This document shows positions 63,701-64,000 of a DNA stretch of 64,000 nucleotides, piece after piece. The position numbers were made by a program, and so were the translations under genes. Under the pieces are notes generated by a model, which saw nothing but the letters and a program-made list of their open reading frames with translations, was not told the origin of the DNA and did not search any database. Origin of the DNA: Hanstruepera ponticola (GTDB lineage: Bacteria > Bacteroidota > Bacteroidia > Flavobacteriales > Flavobacteriaceae); NCBI RefSeq assembly GCF_012931685.1, contig NZ_JABANC010000002.1, forward strand, positions 434,001 to 498,000, read 5' to 3'. Each line of letters begins with the position of its first letter. Position 1 is the stretch's first letter.

Positions 63701-64000
63701 TTAATTTATATTATACTCTGAATTTAATTTTTGGATTTGTTCAGGTCTTCCCAAAACTATAATTTTTGAATTTGGCATGAGTTGTTGTTCGGCTTCAGGG
63801 TTAACAATATATTCGCCATCTCCATTTTTATAACCTATAACATTACAACCTGTTTTTTTTCGTAAATCTAAATCTTTGATGGTTCTGGTTTGAGATACGT
63901 CATACAATTTATTCACAGGTATTTCTTCAATATTAATGTTGGATTTTCCAACTATAGATAAGTTATCAATAAATTCAATTAAATCAGGTACCACAACTAG
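63701..64000 (-). CDS. TrkA C-terminal domain protein, probably K+ channel regulatory region (partial)
   Basis: The frame stays open to the window edge, so this is the C-terminal 99 residues of a longer protein; a GTG near 63994 is not a real start. Residues FIDNLSIVGKSNINIEEIP, with GCNVIGYKNGDGEYIVNP and the SKIIVLGRPEQIQKL end, are the RCK-C/TrkA-C fold of potassium uptake or channel proteins. In flavobacteria such a domain commonly ends a single protein with an ion-channel pore and a TrkA-N domain. The whole architecture is outside the window. Confidence 0.85.
   Translation of the reverse strand, partial: LVVVPDLIEFIDNLSIVGKSNINIEEIPVNKLYDVSQTRTIKDLDLRKKTGCNVIGYKNGDGEYIVNPEAEQQLMPNSKIIVLGRPEQIQKLNSEYNIN

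Overview
The window is a stretch of an AT-rich Bacteroidota chromosome, almost certainly from a marine-type member of the Flavobacteriaceae. The evidence is a T9SS C-terminal sorting domain, a SusC/TonB-type receptor with a carboxypeptidase-regulatory N-domain, several proteins opening with such a domain, DUF4295 next to rpmG/rpmB, DUF3467 behind rpoC, promoters of the TTG-N17-20-TAnnTTTG type, and a general lack of Shine-Dalgarno sequences. It reads as ordinary core genome, with no prophage, insertion sequence, CRISPR array or genomic island. The unusual content lies in non-coding repeats and regulatory DNA.

Layout. 1-3.9 kb: a partial gene, a cell-surface protein with a methyltransferase, a decayed gene remnant and a secreted esterase. 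3.9-10.2 kb (minus): rimO, ftsY, DUF4295-rpmG-rpmB, cinA-Hpt-FAH and a DnaQ-like exonuclease. 10.3-14.3 kb (plus): an old yellow enzyme and a secreted leucine-rich-repeat protein. 14.4-17.5 kb (minus): 2-oxo acid dehydrogenase E2, a glycosyltransferase and recR. 17.6-33.7 kb: a mix of transport, envelope and stress genes (sodium symporter, TonB receptor, fabH, S9 peptidase, htpG, serine hydrolase, M15 dipeptidase, alkB). 33.9-35.9 kb: a compact five-gene operon (SPFH protein, glycine-zipper protein, DUF4177-like, DUF1648, Arc-type repressor). 35.9-42.8 kb: DUF819 permease, DUF4369 lipoprotein, a tRNA-Thr, manA-queD-idi, prfC and a ferredoxin-like protein. 43-58.4 kb (minus): the translation/transcription supercluster, transcribed as rpsU, xerC-like, raiA, then tRNA-Thr-Tyr-Gly-Thr, tuf, tRNA-Trp, secE, nusG, rplKAJL, rpoB, rpoC, DUF3467. 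58.4-64 kb (minus): a surface protein, acyl-CoA dehydrogenase, an HhH protein, an AgcS symporter and a partial TrkA-C protein.

Most notable observations. (1) Tandem arrays carry copies of gene 3' ends. Three 116-bp units sit behind tRNA-Thr(TGT), each with the last part of the tRNA, a terminator and a palindromic repeat; three 84-85-bp units sit behind the DUF3467 gene, each with the last 43 nt of the gene region; one degenerate 55-bp unit sits behind tRNA-Trp. The tRNA array resembles the classic rtT repeats behind E. coli tyrT. (2) The SPFH operon has a 21-bp perfect inverted repeat across its -7 element and encodes its own ribbon-helix-helix protein. (3) rpsU has a strong Shine-Dalgarno sequence, rare in this phylum. 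(4) A promoter is embedded at the 5' arm of a terminator ahead of the tRNA-tuf supercluster. (5) htpG has a sigma-54-like promoter preceded by two TGTCA boxes and followed by a long hairpin in its leader. (6) A copy of the dispersed palindromic repeat lies inside the coding sequence for the E2 linker.
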